Part shown: piece by piece, positions 1 through 6,711 of the stretch
How positions within the stretch are numbered: the first letter of the stretch is position 1
Layout of the letters: the number at the start of each line of letters is the position of its first letter
Assembly (NCBI GenBank): GCA_016185015.1
Contig: JACPOI010000036.1
Coordinates: 1-64,000 of the forward strand
Origin: Burkholderiales bacterium
GTDB lineage: Bacteria > Pseudomonadota > Gammaproteobacteria > Burkholderiales > Burkholderiaceae_C
DNA length: 64,000 nucleotides
Direction: 5' to 3'
Notes under the pieces: generated by a model
Told to the model about the DNA's origin: nothing
Database searches by the model: none
Seen by the model: the letters and a program-made list of their open reading frames with translations, nothing else
Made by a program: the position numbers and the translations under genes

Positions 1-105
1 CACACCCGACTGCTCAAACCGATTGGGGGTATCCCTCCGGCAGAAGCTGAGGCAAACTACTGGCGGCAACTCGCCAGTGAGACCGCCGACGTGGTCTCAA
101 CTTAA
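1..105 (+). pseudogene. 3' end of an IS3-family transposase (OrfB), cut by the window edge
   Basis: The plus strand is open from base 1 to a TAA at 103-105. It encodes about 34 residues containing PIGGIPPAEAEANYW, the typical C-terminal tail of IS3-family OrfB integrases. The catalytic core would lie to the left of the window. The stop codon is followed within a few bases by an IS-like terminal repeat, as expected for the right end of such an element. Whether the complete gene is intact cannot be judged here. Confidence 0.75.
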
Positions 106-108
106 ACT

Positions 109-139
109 AACTGGCCTCCACGAAACCCGGGGCGGTTCA
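109..139. repeat. Right terminal inverted repeat of the IS3-family element
   Basis: Read on the minus strand this begins TGAACCGCCCCGGGTTTCG, a form common for IS3-family ends. It lies just after the transposase stop codon. The reading frame of a second, oppositely oriented transposase stops being homologous exactly at this point (after ...HYEWL). This is therefore the outer border of the inserted element. The matching left end lies outside the window. Confidence 0.65.
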
Positions 140-396
140 AGCCATTCGTAGTGCACGGTGCGATTGAACCGCTCCACATAGGCATTTTGCTGAGGCTTGC
201 CCGGTTGGATGCATTCAAACCGGATGTCCCACTGCTGCGCCCAGCGCTGGATGGTCGCATTGATGTTTTCCGGTCCGTTGTCGCAACGAATCACCTGCGG
301 CTTGCCGCGCCAGGCAATGATCTGTTTCAAGGACCGTATGACTCGCGCCGAGGGCAAGGAGAAGTCGATCTCGATGCCCAGCGCTTCGCGCACCAT
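140..396 (-). pseudogene. IS3-family OrfB fragment interrupted by another IS
   Basis: The minus strand encodes the last part of a DDE integrase core: RCDNGPE, then 35 residues between the Asp of DNGPE and the Glu of VERFN, which is the DD(35)E spacing. Homology stops after ...NRTVHYEWL, where the terminal repeat of the neighbouring IS begins. It also stops near REALGIE on the upstream side, about position 390. Both ends are therefore missing. The first catalytic Asp and the C-terminal tail are absent, so this is a dead remnant. A short open frame continues into the neighbouring IS end by chance. Confidence 0.8.
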
Positions 397-429
397 CGCT
401 GGCTGAGTAAGTTGGCGGGTCGGCTGCAG

Positions 430-447
430 ACTTTCCCGGGGGAAAGT
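430..447. repeat. 18-bp palindrome, copy 1 of 3
   Basis: Arms ACTTTCCC and GGGAAAGT flank a 2-bp centre (GG). It has the same architecture as the palindromes at 510 and 583. Function unknown; it could be a protein-binding site or a REP-like element. Confidence 0.7.
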
Positions 448-509
448 GTCGCCAGGTGTTTAACGGCCTGTCGCTATGCGTCGTGTTTTTCTCTCCGCAA
501 GAGTGCTGA

Positions 510-527
510 ACTTTCCCCGGGGAAAGA
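510..527. repeat. 18-bp palindrome, copy 2 of 3
   Basis: Arms ACTTTCCC and GGGAAAGA flank a CG centre. The inner 16 bp are perfectly self-complementary. It starts 80 bp after copy 1. Confidence 0.7.
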
Positions 528-582
528 TTTTTCCTTATTCGCGTCTGTGCGGCGGCTTCTGCATTGCCGTCACAAGATGAAA

Positions 583-600
583 ACTTTCTCCAGAGAAAGT
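583..600. repeat. 18-bp palindrome, copy 3 of 3
   Basis: Arms ACTTTCTC and GAGAAAGT flank a CA centre. It starts 73 bp after copy 2. Relative to copy 1 the arms carry a matched change (C to T on the left, G to A on the right), so the self-complementarity is kept. Confidence 0.7.
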
Positions 601-836
601 CCGCGTCTTCGTGTTGGCTGATTGGTCGATGGGGGTGGGGACGGCGCCTGACAGAAGCCTTTGCGCAGGACTAAACGCCTGCGCCTTTTGGTTGAAGAAT
701 CGAAACCACTTTTCCAGTGGCCATGCCTTTGAGTAAGGCCAATTCGTTATCAACACCTCAGAGTCAGATGGTTTGTCTGAACCCGCGGCTGTGTCTCTGC
801 TTTCATCTCTTGTGAACAATATAATTCAGCATAAAG

Positions 837-1673
837 CATGGATGCAGCTACTGTTACGCGCGGCCCACGCACAGCTACCTGGGCCTGTCGCCGGGGCTGG
901 ATTTCGAGCGCGTGATCATCGCCAAGCGCGGTCTGGCCGAACTGTTGCGGCAGGAACTTTCGGCCCGGGCCTACCAGCCCAGCATGATCGTCATCGGTTC
1001 GGTCACGGATGCCTACCAGCCGGTGGAGCGCGAGCTGAAGATCACGCGCTCGCTGATCGAAGTGCTGCGCGACACGCGCCACCCCTTCTCGCTGGTCACC
1101 AAGTCCAGCGGTGTGGAGCGTGATCTGGACCTGATCGCACCCATGGCGCAAGACCGCTTGGCCGCGGTCTACGTGACCATCACCACGCTGGATGGCGAAC
1201 TCGCGCGCCAGCTGGAGCCGCGCGCCGCCTCGCCGCAGCGCCGCCTGCGCACCATCCGCGCCCTGGCCGAGGCCGGCGTGCCGGTGGGCGTGAGCGTGGC
1301 GCCGCAGATCCCCTTCATCAACGAGGACATGGAGCAGGTGCTGGAGGCGGCCGCAGCGGCGGGCGCGCGAAGTGCCTTCTACACCGTGTTGCGCCTGCCC
1401 TGGGAACTCAACGAGGTGTTCCAGCAGTGGCTCAGCCTTCACTACCCGCAGCGCGCGGCGCGTGTGATGGCGCGCATCCAGGAGATGCGCGGCGGCAAGG
1501 ACTACGACAGCAACTACGCCACGCGCATGAAAGGCAGCGGCCTGTGGGCCGACCTGATACGCCAGCGCTTCCACAAGGCCTGCGCCCGCCACGGCCTGAA
1601 CCGCGGGCGCGTGGAACTCGACCTCTCCCTGTTCCGCCCCGGTCTGGCGCGCGGGCAGGGTTGCCTGTTCTAG
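837..1673 (+). pseudogene. 5'-truncated PA0069-type radical SAM protein
   Basis: The frame reads HGCSYCYARPTHSYLGLSPG and continues for about 250 residues of a SplB-like radical SAM protein (the PA0069 family), ending at TAG 1671-1673. In that family the Fe-S motif is CEHGCxYC. Here homology begins at HGC, so the first of the three cluster cysteines and everything before it are gone. An in-frame stop lies at 822-824. The first usable in-frame start, GTG at 912, would also exclude the two remaining cysteines. The rest of the frame is intact, suggesting recent truncation linked to the mobile DNA on the left. Any product could not bind a normal [4Fe-4S] cluster. Confidence 0.8.
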
Positions 1674-1696
1674 GGGCCTGCCTTGCGCCGTACGCC

Positions 1697-2041
1697 TTAC
1701 TTCTGTACCGGCTCGATGGTCAGCACCGTGTAGGCGCCTTTGATCTGGTCGGCGGTGAAGCGCACGTTGTCGCCGGGCTTGACCTTGTCCAGCAAGGCAG
1801 GGTCCTGGACCTGGAACACCATGGTCATCGGTCCCATGTCGAGGTTGGGGATCTCGCCGTGCCGCAGGGTGATCTTCTTCGCGGATTTGTCCACGGTGCG
1901 CACGACGGCTTCGACCAGGGGTTTGGCAGCCTTGCTGCTGGCAGCGGCATCGTGGCCGTGTGCACTACCGGTTTCGTGGGCCAGTGCGGGGCCGGCAACA
2001 GACAGCAGCAGGGAGAGGGTCAGGGTGGAGAGCTTGTTCAT
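1697..2041 (-). CDS. CusF-like periplasmic copper-binding protein
   Basis: A 114-residue protein with an N-terminal signal peptide (LSLLLSVAGPALA) and a His-rich linker, followed by a CusF-type OB fold. CusF binds Cu(I)/Ag(I) through one His and two Met residues with a capping Trp. Here His61, Met72 and Met74 are present in the DMGPMTM segment, but the capping position is Met69 rather than Trp. The start MNKLS was chosen because it begins directly at the signal peptide; an upstream in-frame ATG would add nine unlikely residues. It is the last gene of the copper operon. Confidence 0.85.
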   Translation of the reverse strand: MNKLSTLTLSLLLSVAGPALAHETGSAHGHDAAASSKAAKPLVEAVVRTVDKSAKKITLRHGEIPNLDMGPMTMVFQVQDPALLDKVKPGDNVRFTADQIKGAYTVLTIEPVQK

Positions 2042-2071
2042 GATGGGTCTCATCGTCAGGTGGAGCATCGA

Positions 2072-2545
2072 TTATCGGTAGGACTGGAACACACGGGCCG
2101 TGCCGCCGCGCTGCACCAGCAGCACGTCGTAAGGGTCCTTAAGACCGCCGTACTCGGGGCCGTCCATGCCGGGTGAACCCACGGGCATGCCCGGAACGGC
2201 CAGGCCCACGGCGACGGGCTGGTCTTTGAGCAGGCGCTGGATCTCGCGCGCCGGCACATGGCCTTCGAGCACATAACCGTTCACCAGGGCGGTGTGGCAG
2301 GAGCCGAACTTCTCGGCCAGGCCCAGGCGCTGGCGGACCTCGTTCTTGCGGTCATTGCTCACGTCATTCGTCTTCACGTCGAAGCCGCTGGCCTGCAGGT
2401 GCTTGATCCAGTCCTTGCAGCAGCCGCAGTTGGCGGTTTTCCAGACCTCGACCATGGGGCGCGGGGGCTGGGCGGCCAGGCCCAGGCCGCCCAGCGTTGC
2501 GGCCGCCAGGGCGACCGAGGTCTGCAAAAGCTTGCGTCGATTCAT
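2072..2545 (-). CDS. DUF411-domain protein, probable copper-related periplasmic protein
   Basis: A 157-residue protein starting MNRRKLLQTSVALAAATL, a twin-Arg-like signal, followed by a DUF411 domain with the conserved KTANCGCCKDWIKHL cysteine cluster near residues 36-48. DUF411 proteins are repeatedly found in copper-resistance loci and are thought to bind metal. The exact role is unknown. The ATG overlaps the stop codon of the upstream cupredoxin gene (ATGA), and AAGGAGT lies just upstream, so the two are translationally coupled. Confidence 0.85.
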   Translation of the reverse strand: MNRRKLLQTSVALAAATLGGLGLAAQPPRPMVEVWKTANCGCCKDWIKHLQASGFDVKTNDVSNDRKNEVRQRLGLAEKFGSCHTALVNGYVLEGHVPAREIQRLLKDQPVAVGLAVPGMPVGSPGMDGPEYGGLKDPYDVLLVQRGGTARVFQSYR

Positions 2546-3030
2546 GGTTGACTCCTTGTGACGTTGATCCGGCCTTTCATGCCGGCCTGGAAGTGCCCGG
2601 CGATCAGGCACGCGAATTCGAACTGGCCGGCGCGGTTGAAGGTCCAGATGAGCTCGCCGCGCTGGCCGGGCTGGACGTGGGCCATATAGGGCTCGTCATG
2701 TTCCATGCCCGGATGCTTGAGCATCTGCTCGGCGTGGGCGGCGAGCTCCGCGGGGGTGCCGATGACCAGTTCGTGCAGCAGCTGCCCCTTGTTCTGGATG
2801 CGCAGGCGCACGGTCTCGCCCTGCTTGACCTCGATGCGGTCGGGCGTGAAGCGCATGTTGTCGGTCATGACCAGGGTGATGGTGCGCCTGACGTCTTTGG
2901 CGTCGCCGGCGATGCCCCAGTCCTTCTGCTCCTTGACCACGGGGGCATGGGCGTCGGCTTTGTCGCCATGGGCCCAGGCCGGGCTGGCGCCCAGCAGGAT
3001 GGCGCCCAGGATGTAAACAATGTGTTTCAT
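2542..3030 (-). CDS. Cupredoxin-domain copper protein
   Basis: A 162-residue secreted protein (signal MKHIVYILGAILLGASPAWA) with a plastocyanin/azurin-like domain. Likely type 1 copper ligands are the His of LLHELVIG, the Cys and His of FACLIAGH, and the Met of FQAGMKG. The His-Met rich insert (HAEQMLKHPGMEHDEPYMAH) suits extra copper binding. It lies 7 bp downstream of the multicopper oxidase gene and overlaps the DUF411 gene by 4 bp. It probably carries copper or electrons for the oxidase in the periplasm. Confidence 0.85.
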   Translation of the reverse strand: MKHIVYILGAILLGASPAWAHGDKADAHAPVVKEQKDWGIAGDAKDVRRTITLVMTDNMRFTPDRIEVKQGETVRLRIQNKGQLLHELVIGTPAELAAHAEQMLKHPGMEHDEPYMAHVQPGQRGELIWTFNRAGQFEFACLIAGHFQAGMKGRINVTRSQP

Positions 3031-3037
3031 GGTGTCC

Positions 3038-4420
3038 TCAGTGATGCGTGTCGTGTGATGTGGGCTTGACCGCCTTGACTTCGACGGCGCCCTGGCCGCT
3101 GTCCGGTGCGGCAGCGCGGGGCGCCGCGGGGGGCTCGCCGTTCCACTCGTAGGCCTGTGTGCCGGCGGGCTGCTGGAACCAGCCCGGGTCGCTGTAGTCG
3201 CCGGCCTTCTGGGTGCGGCGGACCTTGAGCATCGAGAACATGCCACCCATTTCCACCGGGCCATAGGGGCCGGTGCCCGTCATCATGGGCAGGGTGTTCT
3301 CGGGCAGTGGCATCTCCATCTCGCCCATGTCGGCCATGCCGCGCTCGCCCATGACCATGTAGTCGGGCACCAGTTTCTGCAGCTTCTGCACCAGGCCGCG
3401 GTGGTCCACGCCGATCATGGTGGGCACGGCGTGACCCATGGGGTTCATGGTGTGGTGACTCTTGTGGCAGTGGAAGGCCCAGTCGCCCTCTTCGTCGGCG
3501 ACGAACTCCACCTGCCGCATCTGGCCCACGGCCACGTCGGTGGTCACCTCCGGTGCGCGCGCCGCCAGCGGCCAGGGGCCGCCATCGCTGCCGGTCACCA
3601 CGAACTCGTGGCCGTGCAGGTGGATGGGGTGGTTGGTCATGGTCAGGTTGCCCACGCGGATGCGCACCTTGTCGCCCAGGCGCACGTTGAGCGTGTCGAT
3701 GCCGGGGAAGGCGCGGCTGTTCCAGGTCCAGAGGTTGAAGTCCAGCATGGTGTTGATCTTCGGCGTAGCGCTGCCGGGCTCGATGTCGAAGGCATTGAGC
3801 AGGAAGCAGAAGTCGCGCTGCACCTCGCTGATCAGCGGATGTTTCGCCTTCGGGTGCGTGACCCAGAAGCCCATCATGCCCATGGCCATCTGCGTCATCT
3901 CGTCGGCGTGCGGGTGGTACATGAAGGTGCCGGGGCGGCGCGCCACGAACTCGTAGACAAAGGTCTTGCCCACGGGGATCTGCGGCTGGTTCAGCCCGCC
4001 CACGCCGTCCATGCCGTTGGGTAATCGCTGGCCATGCCAGTGGATGGTGGTGTGCTCGGGCAGCCGGTTGGTGACGAAGATGCGCACGCGGTCGCCTTCC
4101 ACCACCTCGATGGTCGGGCCCGGGCTCTGGCCGTTGTAGCCCCACAGGTGGGCCTTCATGCCCGGCGCGATCTCGCGCACCACGGGCTCGGCCACCAGGT
4201 GGAATTCCTTGACGCCATTGTTCATGCGCCATGGGCAGGTCCAGCCGTTGAGCGTGACGACCGGGTTGTAGGGGCGGCCACTTGTCGGCTGCAGCGGGGG
4301 TGCGGTGTCTGGCGTCTCGCGTGACACCGGTTCGGGCAGCGCGGCCATGGCCACCTTGCTGACCGAGGCCGCCGCCACGGCCGTGAGGGCGGCTCCGCTG
4401 AAGAAGTTACGTCGGTTCAT
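3038..4420 (-). CDS. Multicopper oxidase, CopA-like copper-resistance enzyme
   Basis: A 460-residue periplasmic oxidase with a Tat signal (MNRRNFFSGA). All four copper motifs are present: HWHG at 127-130, HPH at 169-171, HPIHLHGHEF at 264-273 and HCHKSHHTMNPM at 317-328, which gives the HCHxxxHxxxxM type 1 site. A Met-rich tail around residues 355-400 is typical of enzymes acting on Cu(I). It probably oxidises Cu(I) to the less toxic Cu(II). The ATG lies 2 bp after the TolC-family stop codon with AGAGGA upstream; a TTG six bases earlier is a less likely start. Confidence 0.9.
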   Translation of the reverse strand: MNRRNFFSGAALTAVAAASVSKVAMAALPEPVSRETPDTAPPLQPTSGRPYNPVVTLNGWTCPWRMNNGVKEFHLVAEPVVREIAPGMKAHLWGYNGQSPGPTIEVVEGDRVRIFVTNRLPEHTTIHWHGQRLPNGMDGVGGLNQPQIPVGKTFVYEFVARRPGTFMYHPHADEMTQMAMGMMGFWVTHPKAKHPLISEVQRDFCFLLNAFDIEPGSATPKINTMLDFNLWTWNSRAFPGIDTLNVRLGDKVRIRVGNLTMTNHPIHLHGHEFVVTGSDGGPWPLAARAPEVTTDVAVGQMRQVEFVADEEGDWAFHCHKSHHTMNPMGHAVPTMIGVDHRGLVQKLQKLVPDYMVMGERGMADMGEMEMPLPENTLPMMTGTGPYGPVEMGGMFSMLKVRRTQKAGDYSDPGWFQQPAGTQAYEWNGEPPAAPRAAAPDSGQGAVEVKAVKPTSHDTHH

Positions 4421-4422
4421 GT

Positions 4423-5838
4423 TCAATGTCCTCTTGCGGCCGGGGCCACAGCGGCGTTGCCGCGCAGTTGGGTGAGCGCGCCAGGCGAGGTCGCGGTCAG
4501 GGTGAGTTGCAGGTCGGCGTCGGCCAGCCAGAAGTCGCGCTGGGCTTCCAGCGCCTGGTTCACGCTCAGGCTTTGCTGGCGGATCTCGCCCAGCAGGTCC
4601 CAGACGCTGGAGAGCATGCCGTTGTAGCGCAGCAGCATCTCGTCACCGATGAAGCGCCGCAGCGGCACCACTTCCTCGCGGTAGTGGCGTGCCAGGTCAT
4701 AGGCGGTGCGCCAGCCGAAGTAGGCTTCGCGCGCCTCGCTGCGCGCCAGCACGGCCACGTTGCGCACGCGCACGGCCGACTGCAGGTAGAGCGCCTCGGC
4801 CCGCGCATTGCGTGCGCTGCCCCAGTCGAAGATCGGCAGCGGCAGCTCCAGCTCCCAGCCGTGCTTCTGTTCGCGCTCGCCGGCGCCGTCCACGGTGCTG
4901 GTGTGCTTGTAGGCCAGCGTCATGCCGTCCAGATACCCCGCGGCCTTCACCAGGCCCAGGGAGTCGGCGACCCAGCCGGTCTCGGTGACGGCCAGGCGCA
5001 CGTCCAGGCGCTCGCGCAGCGCGCGGGCTTCCACGTCGTTCTGCGCCGGCGGCCTGGCGGGCAGCTCGGGCAGGCGGGGGCTGAGGGTGAACTGGGCCTG
5101 CGCGCCCCACAGGCCGAGCAGGCGCGTGAGCTTCTCGCGCTCGCCATGGGCGCGCTGCTGTGCGCGTGCCACCTGGGCCGCAGCGTCGGCTACCAGCACC
5201 TGTTCGCGCGCCTGTTGCAGTTTGCTGAAGTTGCCCACGCGGGTCATGCGCCGCGCCAGCTCGGCGCCGGCTTCGGCAGCGTCCTGGACGTCGCGCAGAT
5301 AACGCAGGCTCTGCTCGGCTGCGACGGCGTTGATCCAGGCCTTGCGCACTTCGGTGGCCAGGCGCGCGATGTCCTGGGCGGCCTGCAGCTTGGCCAGTTC
5401 GTGCTGGCGGCTCTGCCACTGGCTCTTCCAGGGCAGGAAGAGCAGGCCCACCAGATCAAAGCGCAGCGCGCGTTCGATCTCGCGCTTGTCGCCTTCGGCC
5501 AGCTCGGCGATGGAGAAGTGTGGGTTGGGCACACGGCCGGCCTGCACGCGCAGCGCGTCGCTGAGGTCCAGCGTGACCAGCGCCTGCTGCACGGCCGGGC
5601 TGTTGAGCAGTGCGATGCGCACGGCGTTTTCGGCGCTGAGCGGCTGCCTGAGCAGTTCGTCCACCGCGGCGTCGGGGTCCCGGCCGGGGCGTTGCAGCTC
5701 CACCGCCACACCGGCGGTGCGACCCTCGGTAAGCTGCTGCACGTCGGCCAGGTTCTTTTCGGGCGCCAGCGTGGCGCAGCCGGACAGCAGCAAGGCGGCC
5801 AGGGCCAGGCTGCTGTGGCGTAAATGGCGGCGTTTCAT
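4423..5838 (-). CDS. TolC-family outer-membrane lipoprotein of the copper operon
   Basis: A 471-residue protein with a lipoprotein signal (ALAALLLSGCATL, lipid Cys near residue 19) and an outer-membrane efflux protein fold made of long helical repeats. It resembles CusC-type channels, but no RND pump or adaptor gene is adjacent. It could serve a pump encoded elsewhere or act with the copper proteins here. The start MKRRH was chosen because the lipoprotein signal begins there and the ATG overlaps the stop of the upstream small gene by 4 bp. Confidence 0.85.
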   Translation of the reverse strand: MKRRHLRHSSLALAALLLSGCATLAPEKNLADVQQLTEGRTAGVAVELQRPGRDPDAAVDELLRQPLSAENAVRIALLNSPAVQQALVTLDLSDALRVQAGRVPNPHFSIAELAEGDKREIERALRFDLVGLLFLPWKSQWQSRQHELAKLQAAQDIARLATEVRKAWINAVAAEQSLRYLRDVQDAAEAGAELARRMTRVGNFSKLQQAREQVLVADAAAQVARAQQRAHGEREKLTRLLGLWGAQAQFTLSPRLPELPARPPAQNDVEARALRERLDVRLAVTETGWVADSLGLVKAAGYLDGMTLAYKHTSTVDGAGEREQKHGWELELPLPIFDWGSARNARAEALYLQSAVRVRNVAVLARSEAREAYFGWRTAYDLARHYREEVVPLRRFIGDEMLLRYNGMLSSVWDLLGEIRQQSLSVNQALEAQRDFWLADADLQLTLTATSPGALTQLRGNAAVAPAARGH

Positions 5839-6125
5839 CGCGGTGCCTCCGGCGTCGGCGTCGCTGCGGCAGGGGCCTGCGCCTTTTCCCACTTGACGAT
5901 GTCCCTGTGGCCGCGCGGGTACTGGCCGACCGCCGCATTGGCGGCCTTCCAGTCCTGCAGCTCCTGGACCAGCGCGCTGGCGCCCACGGGCTCCAGGGGC
6001 TGGTAGGCGACAGCCGGCACTGGCACATCCGCCGTGGCGGCCGCGGCCGCCTGCTGCGGCAGGGTCTGGGACGGGCCCAGCACCGGCCAGCCCAGCACCG
6101 CCAACAGCATCCATTTCTTCTTCAT
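5835..6125 (-). CDS. Small secreted protein of unknown function in the copper operon
   Basis: A 96-residue product starting MKKKWMLLAVLGWPVLGPSQ, a signal peptide, then an Ala/Pro-rich segment and a short conserved-looking part (LVQELQDWKAANAAVGQYP, then GHRDIVKWEKAQ). I do not recognise the family. It overlaps the TolC-family gene by 4 bp, so it is almost certainly co-expressed with the copper genes and is probably periplasmic. Confidence 0.7.
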   Translation of the reverse strand: MKKKWMLLAVLGWPVLGPSQTLPQQAAAAATADVPVPAVAYQPLEPVGASALVQELQDWKAANAAVGQYPRGHRDIVKWEKAQAPAAATPTPEAPR

Positions 6126-6214
6126 GAAAGACTCCTCGACAACCTGAAAAACAGGGTTCGCGTATGCAGCGCTGCGACCATCGGCCGGCTGCGGACGCAC
6201 CTCGGGTAGGAGGG

Positions 6215-6601
6215 TCAGGAAATGGGCGGTTTGAAGCCGGGGACGGGTTCGGCGCTGGCGTACAGGCGTGCCTGCGATGGCGGCAGGGCCGTAGGCAACG
6301 CGGCGGTACTGGCTGGCACGGGGGCGCTGGCCAGGACGACCGAATGGCAGATCTGGCAGACCGTGCAGCCGGAGCAGTCGGCCTGGGCATGGCCGCTGGC
6401 CTGCCCGGCAGGGTGGCTCATGTGCTCGTGCGCAGTGTCATGGCCGTGGTGTGCCTGCGCCTCATGGCATTCGCTGTGAACGGCCGCTGCCGCCGGGGCG
6501 GTCGGGAGGGCCTGCCCCAGCCGCTCCATGGCCATGACGTCACCGACCCAGCCGCGCAGGGGCAGCAGGGCGATCATCAGGGCCAGGAAGAGGACGCGCA
6601 T
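6215..6601 (-). CDS. His/Cys-rich DUF2946-like membrane protein, first gene of the copper operon
   Basis: A 128-residue protein with one N-terminal membrane helix (MRVLFLALMIALLPLRGW), a His-rich stretch (HSECHEAQAHHGHDTAHEH) and a CSGCTVCQICH cluster. This composition suits metal binding and resembles DUF2946-type proteins found beside copper genes. The start at 6601 puts the helix at the N-terminus; an ATG at 6622 is possible. It is divergent from the hybrid kinase gene, so the operon promoter should lie between 6602 and 6711. Confidence 0.65.
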   Translation of the reverse strand: MRVLFLALMIALLPLRGWVGDVMAMERLGQALPTAPAAAAVHSECHEAQAHHGHDTAHEHMSHPAGQASGHAQADCSGCTVCQICHSVVLASAPVPASTAALPTALPPSQARLYASAEPVPGFKPPIS

Positions 6602-6711
6602 GGCGGTAGGGGGGCGGGCCATCCCTGAATGATACGGGCTCAGGGAAGAAAGTTCCGATCGTGAAAAAATGGACAGCGCGACCGTCAGCCTTGGGACATA
6701 CTTGAATACCC

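Larger units (their letters stand above)
397..836. other. Gene-poor stretch between the IS remnants and a truncated gene
   Basis: No coding region here resembles a known protein. The stretch holds three evenly sized palindromes (annotated separately). It also holds a small hairpin at 663-684 (arms GCGCAGG and CCTGCGC) followed by CTTTT. The right edge at about 836 is where homology to the radical SAM gene begins abruptly, so this segment probably arrived with a mobile element or a rearrangement. Confidence 0.5.

Noticed and set aside
430-600. Three repeats with spacers, possible CRISPR array
   Set aside because: The units are 18-bp palindromes with 62 and 55 bp between them, only three copies, and no cas genes. 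They do not fit a CRISPR repeat.
6215-6601. CQICH read as a haem c motif
   Set aside because: It sits in a dense CxxC/His cluster in a short protein of a copper operon, so metal binding is more likely than covalent haem.
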